Part shown: one piece after another, positions 27,494-38,700 of the stretch
Numbering within the stretch: the first letter of the stretch is position 1
Layout of the letters: each line of letters opens with the position of its first letter
NCBI GenBank assembly: GCA_003260075.1
Contig: QLIY01000573.1
Location: 41,282-105,281, forward strand
Length of the DNA: 64,000 nt
Reading direction: 5' to 3'
Origin: Phallusia mammillata
Lineage: Eukaryota > Chordata > Ascidiacea > Phlebobranchia > Ascidiidae
Translations under genes and position numbers: made by a program
The notes under the pieces: model-generated
What the model was told of the DNA's origin: nothing
The model's database searches: none
What the model saw: the letters and a program-made list of their open reading frames with translations, nothing else

Positions 27494-29948
27494 ATATTTT
27501 GCGGCCTATTCCAATCAAAATATGACTGGTACATGAAAAATCCTTTCTGTGCTTGTTAATTAGACGTTTGGTTACTTACAAGTCTTAAACTGCAGTGACT
27601 GCGGATGTTACAGACGTGTAATCGATAACCACGAGTAGAAGCCACTGGCAGCAACTGCTTTTCTGTCAAACAATCGTCATAGTTAAACAGCGCTCTTACA
27701 CAGTAAGCAAACACAATGCTAATTAAAACAAAACTTTAGCTGTTCAACTTTGATAAGACAGTCAATGCATCAGAGTTCTCACAATTAAAATATTACTCCT
27801 TTTTATCATGTTGCTCAGGAATTTAGTATAGAATATTTTAATACAACATGCGAAAGCACGCAAATCTATCCAGATGTAATTCGATTTGTAATTAGTTACT
27901 TGACCTTTTTGATTCATTTAAACACGACAGTACGTTACATCACCGATTTGCAAAATTTACTACATTTACTACGCTTCCTATGCTTTGTTGTTGTGCTACA
28001 ATATTCAATTTGCATTCGTTTTGTCACGTTGTTTCTTGTGTGGGTTAATTGCGGCACATTTGCACAAGCAGTAAATCGAGTTGCAACCTATTTGAACTAG
28101 TTCCATAGTATGACGGTTCCGATTAAATGTTGACAAAAACACTTGTTTTATTTCATGTGTGAAGCTATACGGCCCCAACAATTAATCTTAACATATTATT
28201 ATAGTAATTTATTGTCAGTAATTTTCTGTCAGCCAACAAAAAAACATGATACTGTAAAAGGTTTGTAGGTTCTGTAACGGTATCCTAGTAACGATCATAA
28301 TGTTAAGTGGGAGAAAAATTAAGTTTGATTGCAAATTTACAAATTTTTTACAAATTAAACGCAGTTTAATTCGAAAAGGTTGCTCAAGCGATATCTCAGC
28401 GTTTTTTTATTTTGATTAGCAGGACTAGGGCAGAAAAAAAACAGCCTGTTAGAATTGAACCCGTTACTGAAGTAGCATTAGTTAAAGTTCAAACTTGTAT
28501 GTAAATTTAACAGCGTATAGTCCAATAAAAGGTTTGATTTCAAAACAGTTTCCTCTGTTAATCATTAACTCTTTAAACGACTGCACGTACATAATCGTAT
28601 ATTGACTTGGGGACAACTAGGGATCAATAGCAATCCTGTATATTTTCTCCCTATACCAAGACAATGGCTTAATATCAGGCCCAAAAAACACAATGTGCAA
28701 CGCCAGGGAAACAGTAAACCATAAATTTTTTTATGAGAATTCATTGTACGAAGAAAGAATAAAAGGTAAAAATTTATTAAAAACGAACAACAGGCGTCCA
28801 ATTTACTGGCGTCTAACGCCTAACTCGGACACACTGTTCTACCTCCACATACCAACAAACCTCTTAAACAGTAATCAATTCGGTTTGATAAGGCTCAAAG
28901 AGTCAAACGGTTTGATAAGGCTCAACAAACTACAAACTTAAGCGATTGTCTGTTAACATATATCACATGCTTTGAAGAAGTTGTACCCCCCCCCCGTTTG
29001 ATAAGGCTCAACAAACTACAAACTTAAGCGATTGTCTGTTAACGTATATCACATGCTTTGAAGAAGTTGTACAAACTGTACCAAACAGCCTTTAATCACA
29101 CGGAACACAAAATGTTGTCGGTTAAATATCACCAGTGGTGTAAGGTCCACTGATAAAACATTTAAACAATCAGCCAGATGTGTCAACCCCCAAATATACA
29201 AACGAATAACAAGAACGCAAATTCTGATTGATGCTTAATGCTGCTATATGCACAAAACTTTGTGTACAGAGTAATTGTAAGCGTTTGCTCACATTTCATT
29301 TCACACCTGTTTTGTTGTGTGTTGAACAAACGCGTTTTCTGGTTGGTACTATTGGTGCTTGGGTATTGTGAGGAGAGGCAAAACATACAAAAACCTTGCC
29401 TGATCGGTTGCATTCAAAGATTGGAGAAAGATTTCTTATATGCGTCTCGTAGCTATTGCAACGTAGGGTTACAGAACAGATCATTGTTAAAGCTATCAGT
29501 ACAGTAAAGAAACATTGTATGGCATATGCAGCAGAAGTAATGTAACCGCACTATACCGTTGATTTACCTTGTTTAAAATTATCCTGCTTTTATATTGTAT
29601 ATGCGTTTATTTATTTCTGATAAAATGGCGTGTATATTGTGTGCCGCGCAGTCTAGTCGAGACCATTTTAAGGTGGGTGTAAACAAAAGAATCAACGGAG
29701 GGCGTGTACGCCAAATCCTTTGTTTGATTGTGGTTTTCGGGAAATTAGAAAAATTTCCCTTCGGGAATCGATACCGTTTCTCTTCGTATGTTTGTAGCGT
29801 GTCGTGCCATAGCTGATACAGTACAGTGCAGTATAGACGGCAGAATCGAGTCTAGATTAATTTTACAAATGTTTTATTAATCATTTCAGAAAGTTCAATT
29901 GGTCAAGCGGTACTAGTTGCTTTGCGATTGGTACTGCTAACGCAAAAC
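27494..29948. other. intergenic between divergent paralogs
   Basis: About 2.4 kb between the minus-strand paralog (start 27493) and the plus-strand paralog (start 29949). It contains the duplicated block at 28910-29071. Frames here (for example 27900-28100, 29238-29507) are AT-rich and featureless. Any shared regulatory DNA of the divergent pair would lie here, but no motif is distinctive enough to call. Confidence 0.4.
28910..29071. repeat. 76-bp direct duplication split by C10
   Basis: Copies at 28910-28985 and 28996-29071 differ at one position (acata versus acgta). Ten C at 28986-28995 lie exactly between them. Copy 1 is preceded by another partial ggtttgataaggctca unit at about 28881, so a short native repeat also exists here. 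Confidence 0.85.
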
Positions 29949-30904
29949 ATGGCATTTGGTAAAGCATTTTTGGTTTTGTTGTGGATAATAGCAGCAACTT
30001 GTGACGCACTAGATCCAAAAAGAATGGAAATGGAAAGTATCGCTAAACAGGTTGTGGAAGAAATTGCAAATAGTGAAAAGATGTACATCGGTTTGCATTC
30101 ATTATTAGCATACAAACATCAGGTAATCTCAAGCGCTTGATAAGGCTTTGATGACAACTGGCGTTTGCTTAAAAAAACAAGTATAAATGTTCAAGCGATT
30201 CTTTATTATTATGTTGTAAAACTTTGGGCATAAACTTTGAAAACATGGTGACAAACTGCGGCCGCGGAGACAAATTTATGCGGCCATGTACGTGTGTATT
30301 ATGCGGGACTGGAAGATATGTTACAGGGCCCGGTAATGATATATACGAGTTAAGACCAATCTCTAAATCGTAATCAATTTAGTCTTTTATGCGTAAGTGG
30401 ATATTATAAAATAAATTATACTGTCAAAAATATGGACAATGTATTGTGGCTACACGTCAAACAGACCTGTAATGCGGCCGTCAATTTGGAAAAGGTTGTG
30501 TAGCCTACCCCTTATTTGTAAAAATACAAACTTTTGTTCTAGTTCAATATGATCGTGTAAATGTTGGTTAAATATGGTGTTTTTAGGCAATTAACGACGC
30601 GCGTTTTCCTGGCAACACAGAGTACGAGGAAATTGAATTGGAACTCAAAGCGATACAAAATAGTGGTAAAATTGTCAAATGCACTGCAGCAGTATCAATC
30701 ACTCCATTTCGGGTCACCAACTATGTTTGCAGTGATAGTGATTTTAATACGTCCATTACCAAATATGGCAGCAAAACGTTTAAAGAACCTCAAGGTGTTT
30801 TTTTTAACATTCCCAATTCGGTTTCAACTGTCTATTGTAAATTTCATACCTGGCCTAATGCTTTTATAGTATTGCTTTTTCTGCACCAAATTTGTATTGT
30901 ATAG
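29949..30904 (+). CDS. small secreted/membrane-anchored protein, paralog 2 of a local family
   Basis: Exon 1 (29949-30122) encodes a signal peptide (MAFGKAFLVLLWIIAATCDA) and a helix-like segment (MEMESIAKQVVEEIANSEK), ending in CAG before GTAATC, phase 0. Exon 2 (30587-30904) follows a tttttag acceptor. The product has 163 residues. Shared features with paralog 1 are the phase-0 intron after the residue pattern (Y)xxQ, the segment IVKCTAAVSI, a second cysteine about 16 residues later, SITKYG, IPNSV and a hydrophobic C-terminus (NAFIVLLFLHQICIV). The ATG at 29949 is preferred because it begins the signal peptide. The function is unknown; a cystatin-like fold is only a hypothesis. Confidence 0.65.
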
Positions 30905-32452
30905 CGTAGCTTGTGTTAATAACCTTACAAAACGTGTTTTCCCCCACCTAACTGTGTGTTATTTGTGTTTTTTCGCGCTACTTTAATTAACATATATAAC
31001 GTCTTGCACTTCCAATGCGCTTGTGTGAATGCGATTTAGTCCTGCTGAACAAAACCTAGCACCTTGATACACATAAAAGTGCATGTGTAACGTCATTGGC
31101 CAGCATGTCGAACAATATTGATCGCAATAACACATAAGTTAGTATTTAATTAAGCAAATAGGTACAGCGCTTAATCGATTTACCTTCTCCACACGTGCAT
31201 TTAATGTGCTATTTGTGCATATATTTTAAACGTATTTTATCTGGTCATGCTAATAAATGTACTCAAAAGGAGCTAACAAAAAACAATTTCAATATAATTG
31301 TAGCCAATCAATCTGATTTGTTAGAACTAATCTTCCTTTGGGGCTGAAACAACGCATTTTAGAACGATTTCATTTATTCGATGTCATATTAAAGCGCAAT
31401 TATACTTTACAAAGTATTTACATAAAACAGCAGGATAAACTTAAACAGGAGAGGCAATATATATATATACCCTTTGCAGTTTTTTTTTTANAATTGTAGC
31501 CAATCAATCTGATTTGTTAGAACTAATCTTCCTTTGGGGCTGAAACAACGCATTTTAGAACGATTTCATTTATTCGATGTCATATTAAAGCGCAATTATA
31601 CTTTACAAAGTATTTACATAAAACAGCAGGATAAACTTAAACAGGAGAGGCAATATATATATATACCCTTTGCAGTTTTTTTTTTTAATTTAGTCATTAT
31701 CTTTTGTGTCGCTGTGCTTTATTTCGCCAAGCTAAATTAATACAGCTCAACTCAAACGTTATGCATATATGTTGTGTAAAAATCATTCCTGTTGCAATGT
31801 CTTTGTTTTGCGCTTGTTTACACTATACTGATTGTTAATAAAATACCTTTAAGGTCCAATCGCTTTTATTACATTGTTTGTCCTTCTCTGCTGGACAGTA
31901 TTTTGCATCGAATTATGTAATGGTATTATGAGATAAACAGTATTTACACGTGTAAAAGTGTGTCTCAAATGAAATTAAACAAGTTTTATAATCCAACTCA
32001 AATTCTATAACATTTACTTTTCCGAATGACAAACGTTGCTGTTGTTGCAACACGATGGAAAATTACACGTACTATTACGTCAAATAGGGAACCGAAATCT
32101 TGGTTACAAAGCGCATTTTGCGTCTGTGAATGTCTGGGCATGTTTTTCTATTCAAGGTCAACAATATGGGTTGAAACTCACAGTATCATAAAATGCTATT
32201 TTTGAAAGCACATCTTTTATGCGGTGTTCTTATAGCTTACAAATCTTTCCATCTGCCACATAACGGGTGTCTGCCAGGAGCGAAAAAAGGAATGCGGTTC
32301 TCAACGGAGGAGCAGATAGCCAAAGCATATTTACCCTTGCGTCGTAAAGCACAGTATATGTAAATGTCGAGTGGGTGTTCGTTCATGCTGTCACGCGACA
32401 CCCAATATTTACGTTGTTGCAGTACTTCAGTTATTTTGTTATCGTTGGTAAT
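30905..32452. other. intergenic between paralogs 2 and 3
   Basis: No supported exon. It contains the n-joined duplication at 31296-31686. The frame at 31534-31740 comes from the second copy of that duplication and shows no family features. Confidence 0.4.
31296..31686. repeat. 195-bp direct duplication joined by an n
   Basis: Copy 1 is 31296-31490 and copy 2 starts at 31492; the single n at 31491 sits between them. Both start aattgtagccaatcaatc and end in a T run, and look identical by eye. The form matches the C10 cases, with an undetermined base in place of the C run. Confidence 0.85.
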
Positions 32453-33112
32453 ATGTGGTATGAAATAGGTGTTGTTGCATGTTTATTGTGCATTTTGGCT
32501 GATGGAATGACGACAAATGATGAAAAGATTGAAATGCGCGCATTGGCAAAATTGGTGTTTCGAGACAAGTTTACGGATCCAAATGTCAGTTTTGCGGATC
32601 TTGTGAATTATGACCGCAAGGTAAGTTTATGAAACAATGTTTCAGTTAAATCGTAACGCAGTAATATATATTGCAAACATCAAAAATTATAAAAGGACCA
32701 CTAATTCAAGCCTATAGGGTAAATACACAAAAAGCAATTTGATGTTTGAGATTTATGCATGTTTATTTTCGTTTTGCCTTGTTTTATGTCATTTAGTTTT
32801 AAAACAACACAAACGCACCAATTTTTGCAGAGAACCCACAGCAAGCGTTTTGCAGCAATCGACATAAAAATTAACCTGATATTTCGGGTTGCGTATGACC
32901 TTGAACCAACAATGATCTGTAATACAACCATCAGGGTACCGAGTGCTGGAGGCTCAATGTTTTTGGAGTTTTTTCAATGCGAAAAAATTGAAAGTCGTGT
33001 GACAACGCATACTACTCAACATTTTACGACATCAGCTCAGTCTAAGGGCGAAACAACAAAATACGAGGTTCGCATAAACACACAATACAATTATTTGACT
33101 CATATTTTTTAA
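32453..33112 (+). CDS. small secreted protein, divergent paralog 3 of a local family
   Basis: Exon 1 (32453-32620) encodes a signal peptide (MWYEIGVVACLLCILADG) and the helix-like segment KIEMRALAKLVF, ending AAG before GTAAGT, phase 0. Exon 2 begins at 32831 after tttttgcag. The phase-0 intron in the same place, the beta-like segment with MICNTTIRV, and a second Cys about 20 residues on (FFQCEK) match paralogs 1 and 2, but sequence identity is low. Read through, exon 2 stops at 33112 (149 residues, no C-terminal anchor). Alternatively a donor after TACGAG (33067) could join an exon at 33409-33564 and then 34537-34599, all phase 0, giving 207 residues. Which form is expressed cannot be decided from sequence. 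Confidence 0.5.
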
Positions 33113-33408
33113 CAGTTTACAATTTTTAATAAGCTTGAGTTGCCTTGATCTGAAGTATTACTTTATTGAAATTGCATTTATAGCACAAAATGATTATATA
33201 CTGCATCTTTTAGAAAGCTTAACCTTAAATGCTTATTTGTAGACACAAAAATATTTATAACAAGTATAATTAACTTTAGCTGGCGTTAAAAAGTGAATAC
33301 GCTTTCGTTGCCTTTTAACTCGGTCAGGATCTGACGAAATAATCCTAAGTCCATATTCTGCAACTTGCCTTTGTAATACAAAACAAAAGGAAAGTGTATG
33401 TGGTACAG

Positions 33409-33564
33409 ATCACTGCCCAGACGTACCCAAAACCACTGAACAACATCTCGAAATCGGAAATCGGAGTAGAAGATGAAATAGCGTATGAGACTTATCACAA
33501 AGCGGTGGAGGAAATATGGGCGTTGTACGCCGAAAGATCGTTTGAAAGGAACGAAATATTTCAG
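33409..33564 (+). other. exon-like segment, possible extra exon or fourth family copy
   Basis: A 52-codon phase-0 segment lies between an acceptor (gtggtacag) and a donor (CAG before GTTAGC). It has codon-like, non-repetitive content, and its part DEIAYETYHKAVEEIWALYA resembles the helix segment in exon 1 of the neighbouring family (IAKQVVEEIA). It could be an alternative third exon of the gene at 32453, with a last exon at 34537-34599 after a strong pyrimidine tract (tttttcccttttgtag), or a remnant of a fourth copy lacking its signal-peptide exon. Confidence 0.3.
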
Positions 33565-33872
33565 GTTAGCTGGTTACAAAAGTTAACGTCGTAGACGCCC
33601 GTACCTGCTATATGTTTGTCATTGTGTTTAGTGTCCTTTTGGCATGGAAATATCCAACGGACGATGTTTATCTTGCAAAATGAACTTCTTTTATGACACC
33701 TACACCAGAACCTGCCATCCGTGCCCAAACGGCTTCGTTAATGTCTGGCCAAGGGCATCGTTTTGTCTTTCCAGTAAGTATTTGCAGTTAAGCTCATGAC
33801 TCTGTTGTCTATTGTTTTGTTTTTTTGCCACATGGGTGTACAGTGTTTTCCAACCGGTGCATACAAGGTATA

Positions 33873-34290
33873 AAGGATCGCTTGGTGCACCTTTGTGTTG
33901 CTTGGTGAACATGTATGTCAGTTGTTGCACCTTTATATTGCTTGGGCGCACATTTATATCGGTTGGTACACCTATATGTAGCTTAATGCACATTTATATC
34001 GGTTGGTGCACGTTTATATCGCTTAATGCACATTTATATCGGTTGGTGCACCCTATAGCTTTGTGTACCTTTATATAGCTTAGTGCACCTTAATATCGCT
34101 TGGTGCACATTTAAATCACTTTGTGCACCTTAATATTGCTTGGTGAACATTTATATCACTTGGTGCACCTAATATAGCTTGGCCTTGGTGCAATTAAACC
34201 GCACCAAATCATCGAAATGTGCACCAAGCGATATTACGGTGCGCCAAGTGTTTAAACGATGCGCCAAGCAGTGATAATAATGCACCAAGA
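33873..34290. repeat. degenerate ~20-bp minisatellite with orientation switch
   Basis: From about 33873 to 34190 a unit close to gcttggtgcacatttatatc recurs roughly every 20 bases with many substitutions (for example cggttggtgcac and gcttaatgcac). From about 34200 to 34290 the same core appears on the other strand (gtgcaccaagcgatatta, tgcgccaag, tgcaccaag). The array is therefore an inverted arrangement with its switch near 34190-34205 and could fold into an imperfect hairpin. Confidence 0.75.
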
Positions 34291-34599
34291 GATCCTGTAT
34301 ATTTTAGATGCACCTATTTCTTATTTTTAAAGGGCCATAGGCCACAGCGTTGGGCATATTCGCAGGGGATGCGTAGCGATGTTTTGGTGGTTACTATAGT
34401 CTGTTACAAGTTCTAAGACTTTTAGCCAAATTCATTTGTTGACAACGTTTGTCGGTTCTTTGACAACAATCACTTCACAATAACATCAAATATGCTTTAC
34501 GTCGCTCTGATTTTTAACAGTTTTTCCCTTTTGTAGCAAATGGATTTAGCAACCAGTTTATTGTTTTATGTGCAGAATACGAGCAAAAAGAATGGTTAA

Positions 34600-35704
34600 A
34601 ACAAAGGCCCTGGAAAATCACGTAACAACATATCAGAGCAGATATATACAACCATCACTGATGAAGAGGCATGGTGCTGCACCTTGCGAAATGGCACAGT
34701 TAGCAATTCTCCCTCCAAGTCTTGAAAAGACCTGCCGGGACATTAAGTCGCAAAGTTGGCACCAGCGGTGTAAATAGCAATTTCCAAACATTCGTGAAAA
34801 AGCATGTTCCAGTTAATGATCAAAATGGATACACTAAAAGTTACACCATGTTAACGACAATTTACGGCAGCACGCATCGTATCTTGGAAAAACAATACGA
34901 AAGTAGCCTACATGTCGACACATTTAACGTGATTCCAATAATATGTGTTGATTTATGTACGTATCATAAATGAGATGACGCCTAACCTATATGTGATGCA
35001 TGGTAGTAACCTTACATCTCATCAAAAGCGGGTGTTCATGTTACGCCCCAATTTGTATTCAACCACAGTCAATCTGCTGTTAGCAAACACTTCAAAGTTA
35101 TATGCATACACAATAAGACCTACATGTTTGCTAGCGATCACTTATGTGAGTAACGTTCAAATTCCTATTCTTATCATGTATCAAACACACTTGAAAACCA
35201 ACATAATGTTGTTGTGCAAGATTTTCGCCAATACAGCGAACTACATTACAATTGAGCAATCCAATGAAGAAATTTGGAAATAAGCTTGACTGCGAAAACA
35301 ACGAAACATATAGGACCAAAGCCCGATTACTTCCTCTGACCCAACAAAATTTTAGCTTATGGTTGACGTTTCACTTCGATGCTGTTTTGTTTTCCCTATT
35401 TCAACAACAAAAAAACTTTTCAACACGTACAATTGTCGTAATTTATTTGCGTCACATGGCAACATTCGCCGTCATAAAACGATAAAAAAGTGGGATGACA
35501 TTTCCCCTCGCAAAAAAATGTATTTTTATTAAAGTGCCACCTAAACTTAAACTTCTTGCGATGTATTGAATGAACCAACAATCTTTTTTAGAAAACAAAT
35601 AAAAGTCAACCTATTACAACATTTGTAACAGACACCAGGAAAAGTAGACAGGACAATGTGAAGGGAGAAGCCAGTTCACAAACTTAACATGCAGAATAAC
35701 TGAA
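34600..35704. other. intergenic between small-protein cluster and XRN2 3' end
   Basis: No gene is recognised. Frames at 34568-34777 and 34722-34973 look somewhat coding-like but overlap in different phases and have no ATG-plus-splice structure, so they may be decayed coding sequence. A minus-strand AATAAA at 35525-35530 fits XRN2 polyadenylation. Confidence 0.35.
35525..35530 (-). terminator. candidate poly(A) signal of XRN2
   Basis: The minus strand reads AATAAA (tttatt on plus) about 175 bases downstream of the XRN2 stop at 35705. The position is appropriate; the hexamer alone is weak evidence. Confidence 0.45.
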
Positions 35705-38700
35705 TTAGTAGACGCCATATCGTGAGTAGCCACCAGAACCTCCACGCCCTCCGCGACCACTGTATGGGTCACGATGTTGATCCCTGTAGTTATGGGGCTA
35801 CAAACAAACAACACAAACGTAAAGCACTGTACGCCAAGGCTATTAAATGCGTTATACCGAATCGCCCGGTCACCAAGTATTCACCATATGGCAAGGCGTA
35901 GGCCTAGGCTAAAAAATCTAGCCGGCGGTGGAGTTTTTCCACGAGGAGTCTTTTCGGGACTCGCGCTCTATAAACGCTTTGCCTTGTAAGCAGCAAACAT
36001 TACTAGCGCTTAATTTATATTAAACCATGTGCGTTGTAACTAACTTAAGAAATTTCAAATGTTGACAATGGAAAAAAATATGTTGGGAAACACAAAGATA
36101 GAAAAAGATGATATTAGTCAACATTTTTCGATGTTTGAAAAAATATGATGTCATACACCTCAGTTAAACCGGATTCGGTTGATCTGGATCTCCGCCTAAT
36201 ACGGACAAAACTTGAGGTACAAGTGATTTGTAACGTGGTAGGGCTTTAACCAATCGACATCGGTTAATCCAGGTCTTCGCCTAACATGGTTATTTTTTGG
36301 TCCAATTGGGTCCGGATTTACTTATATATATATGTATAGAACTATAGATATATAATATAGAACGACTAGTCTCGAAACCTACATGTTGAGGGGCTGGCTG
36401 TCTATGGTTGGAATACTGCCCGCCTCCCCTGCCACGATGGGGTGCTCCTCTACCCCATGATGGTCGGGGTTGACCATAGTGAGATCCTCCACCACCATGA
36501 CTGCGGTAATCTGTCAATGCACAACGGGGCGGGTGGTCATGTGATGGTGAAAAAAGAGAAAAACGAAAATGTCTATCTAAGGGTGGGCATATCTTTGTTA
36601 CCCGGCTTCGGCGATACCAGACTATGCTGAAGGCTGTTTCGCGCATTAAAATAAGGAACGCTATAATTATTATCAATGTTCACATTATTTCCGCTCGAAT
36701 TTCGGACATGTGGTAAACCTAAGCGTTTTAACGTTTATGCCCTTTATTGGACCGAAACAAAGCAAAAACAAACAGTGTTTGACAATTTTCTTGACATTGC
36801 CACTTGCCAGTCCAATGGTCTGAAATTCAGTTTATCCTGTTGAATTTAAATCGGTTTGTTTCTTATTCTGTTATCGTTGTTTGATTTTGTGACCTTTCAC
36901 CTAACGAGTATGAACTAGCTCTTAAACACCAACCAGGACGGTCATGATGGGATCCTCTGCGGTCATAGGATTGATAGTTCTGACGGTGGTAAGGATCATT
37001 GTATCGCGGAGATTGATGCGAATTGGTTCCAGGCATGTGATGGCCAAGATGTCTGCCAAAAAATTATAACTTACGTACTCAACAATTTTCCCAAATGTCA
37101 CACTTATTTTAGATCACTTTAATATCAACACGATGATAATAATTCTTGTACTAACGAAACGTGACGTACCTGTGTCCGGATTGATCAAGTTTCATTCTGT
37201 TTCGGTTTGGGTTGAAACCTAAGCGAGGTTGCCATGAACTATTTCGCCTGTTGTCAAAGTCGCCTGGTTTTAATGTAGGCAGAGGAAACCTAAAAAATAC
37301 AGAAAAAAGATATTACATGTAAGACCAAAATTTTAAATATTCCTATTTGCGTAGTGTATCGTTGAGTAGTGCATTTGTTATATGCAGTGTTAAATCACAA
37401 AACAAAACTTTAATTCAAATATTCTTACTTTGCCCCTGGAAGAATTTCTGCACGGAAAATGTGCCCTTCAGGATAAGCTGGATCTTTAAACTTCATGCTC
37501 AGCACACGGTTGTGTTGTATTGCTTCAAGACAAGGCAGGGGTGGGGGCACCACACTGAGTAAAAAAACACTTGTTATTCATGTGAATTTGTACATATTAC
37601 CTCTTGTAAGAAAGTCAAGATATATAAAGGTTTCGGTTTATTGAAATAAAAACATGTCTTCATTTCTTGACGCCAAAATGTGGGCAGACTTTTTTGAACT
37701 CACCTCTCATCAAGTGAACAAAAGTCATCTTTCCACAATTTTCCTGCCATCCCATGAGCCAGAGAAGGATCAAGATCAGCAGCATCTTCATATGTAGCTG
37801 GTGGTGATCCCCCTTCATATAAACCCTTGAACAACTCATGTAAGGGATGATCAGGTCCAACGAATAGGAAATCATTACCAAGACTGTTTCTTATTTCTGT
37901 AAAAAAGAAGACTATTTGAAAGGGACAATGTCACAGAGCAATAGGTCATTTGCAGATGAAAGACATTCTAACTATAAAACTGGAAAAGTTAGGTGTGAGC
38001 TTAACACAAAAACAAAACAAATCAAGGCACATGTAAATGCACTTTTTTCTGAACTTTTGTTTCTGAAATTTCTTTCAAAAAAAACATGCAATTCTTACAT
38101 TTTATACCAAATTATGTTGGTAGGTATAAATTCAACAGAGCATTTTAACAAAACACAAAATCATTGTTACAGTTATGACAGCAATTTACTCAGACTTACT
38201 TTCTGCCGGCGTAAGGTCTGGATACACACTTTCAAGGGCTTTTATCATTCTTTCTTCATCAACAAAGGGTAGCAAGGCAACTCCCTGCCATGCGTATTTT
38301 TTCCCATTTAGATCAATTTTGAAATCTTCCGGGTAGAAATCAATGATAGGAGAATCCTGAAACAGATTCAGTTACAAGAGTTTCTGCACCTGACCAAACC
38401 CTTCAGAAGAAGTGAGGTAAATATTTGTAGTTTTTAGGAAAATTGCAGATTTAAATGACACAAAAAATTTACAAAAAAAAATAAAAAAATGCATTTTAAT
38501 TGTGTGCAACTGTACTTGCCAAATTGCTGACATATGTTTGTATTCCTTTTTTCCTAATCTACAAAACAAGTTAAACTTACAGGGTCAGACATTAAATTTC
38601 TCCAAGTTTCAGGTAGAAATTGTCCACTTGCGGCCGGAAAGACACACATGAGTTGTTCCAGAGGGTTCTTTGCTTTGGTGTCAGTTGGAAATGTGTTTGG

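Noticed and set aside
28440-28520. Possible tRNA T-arm on the minus strand (gggttcaattc)
   Set aside because: No matching acceptor stem, D-arm or anticodon arm could be placed around it.
26800-33112. Calling the small-protein family cystatins
   Set aside because: Only the general layout and a Cys pair fit; the conserved inhibitory motifs of cystatins are not visible.
33873-34290. CRISPR-like or satellite array
   Set aside because: Units are contiguous and degenerate without spacers, in a eukaryotic context; minisatellite is the correct description.
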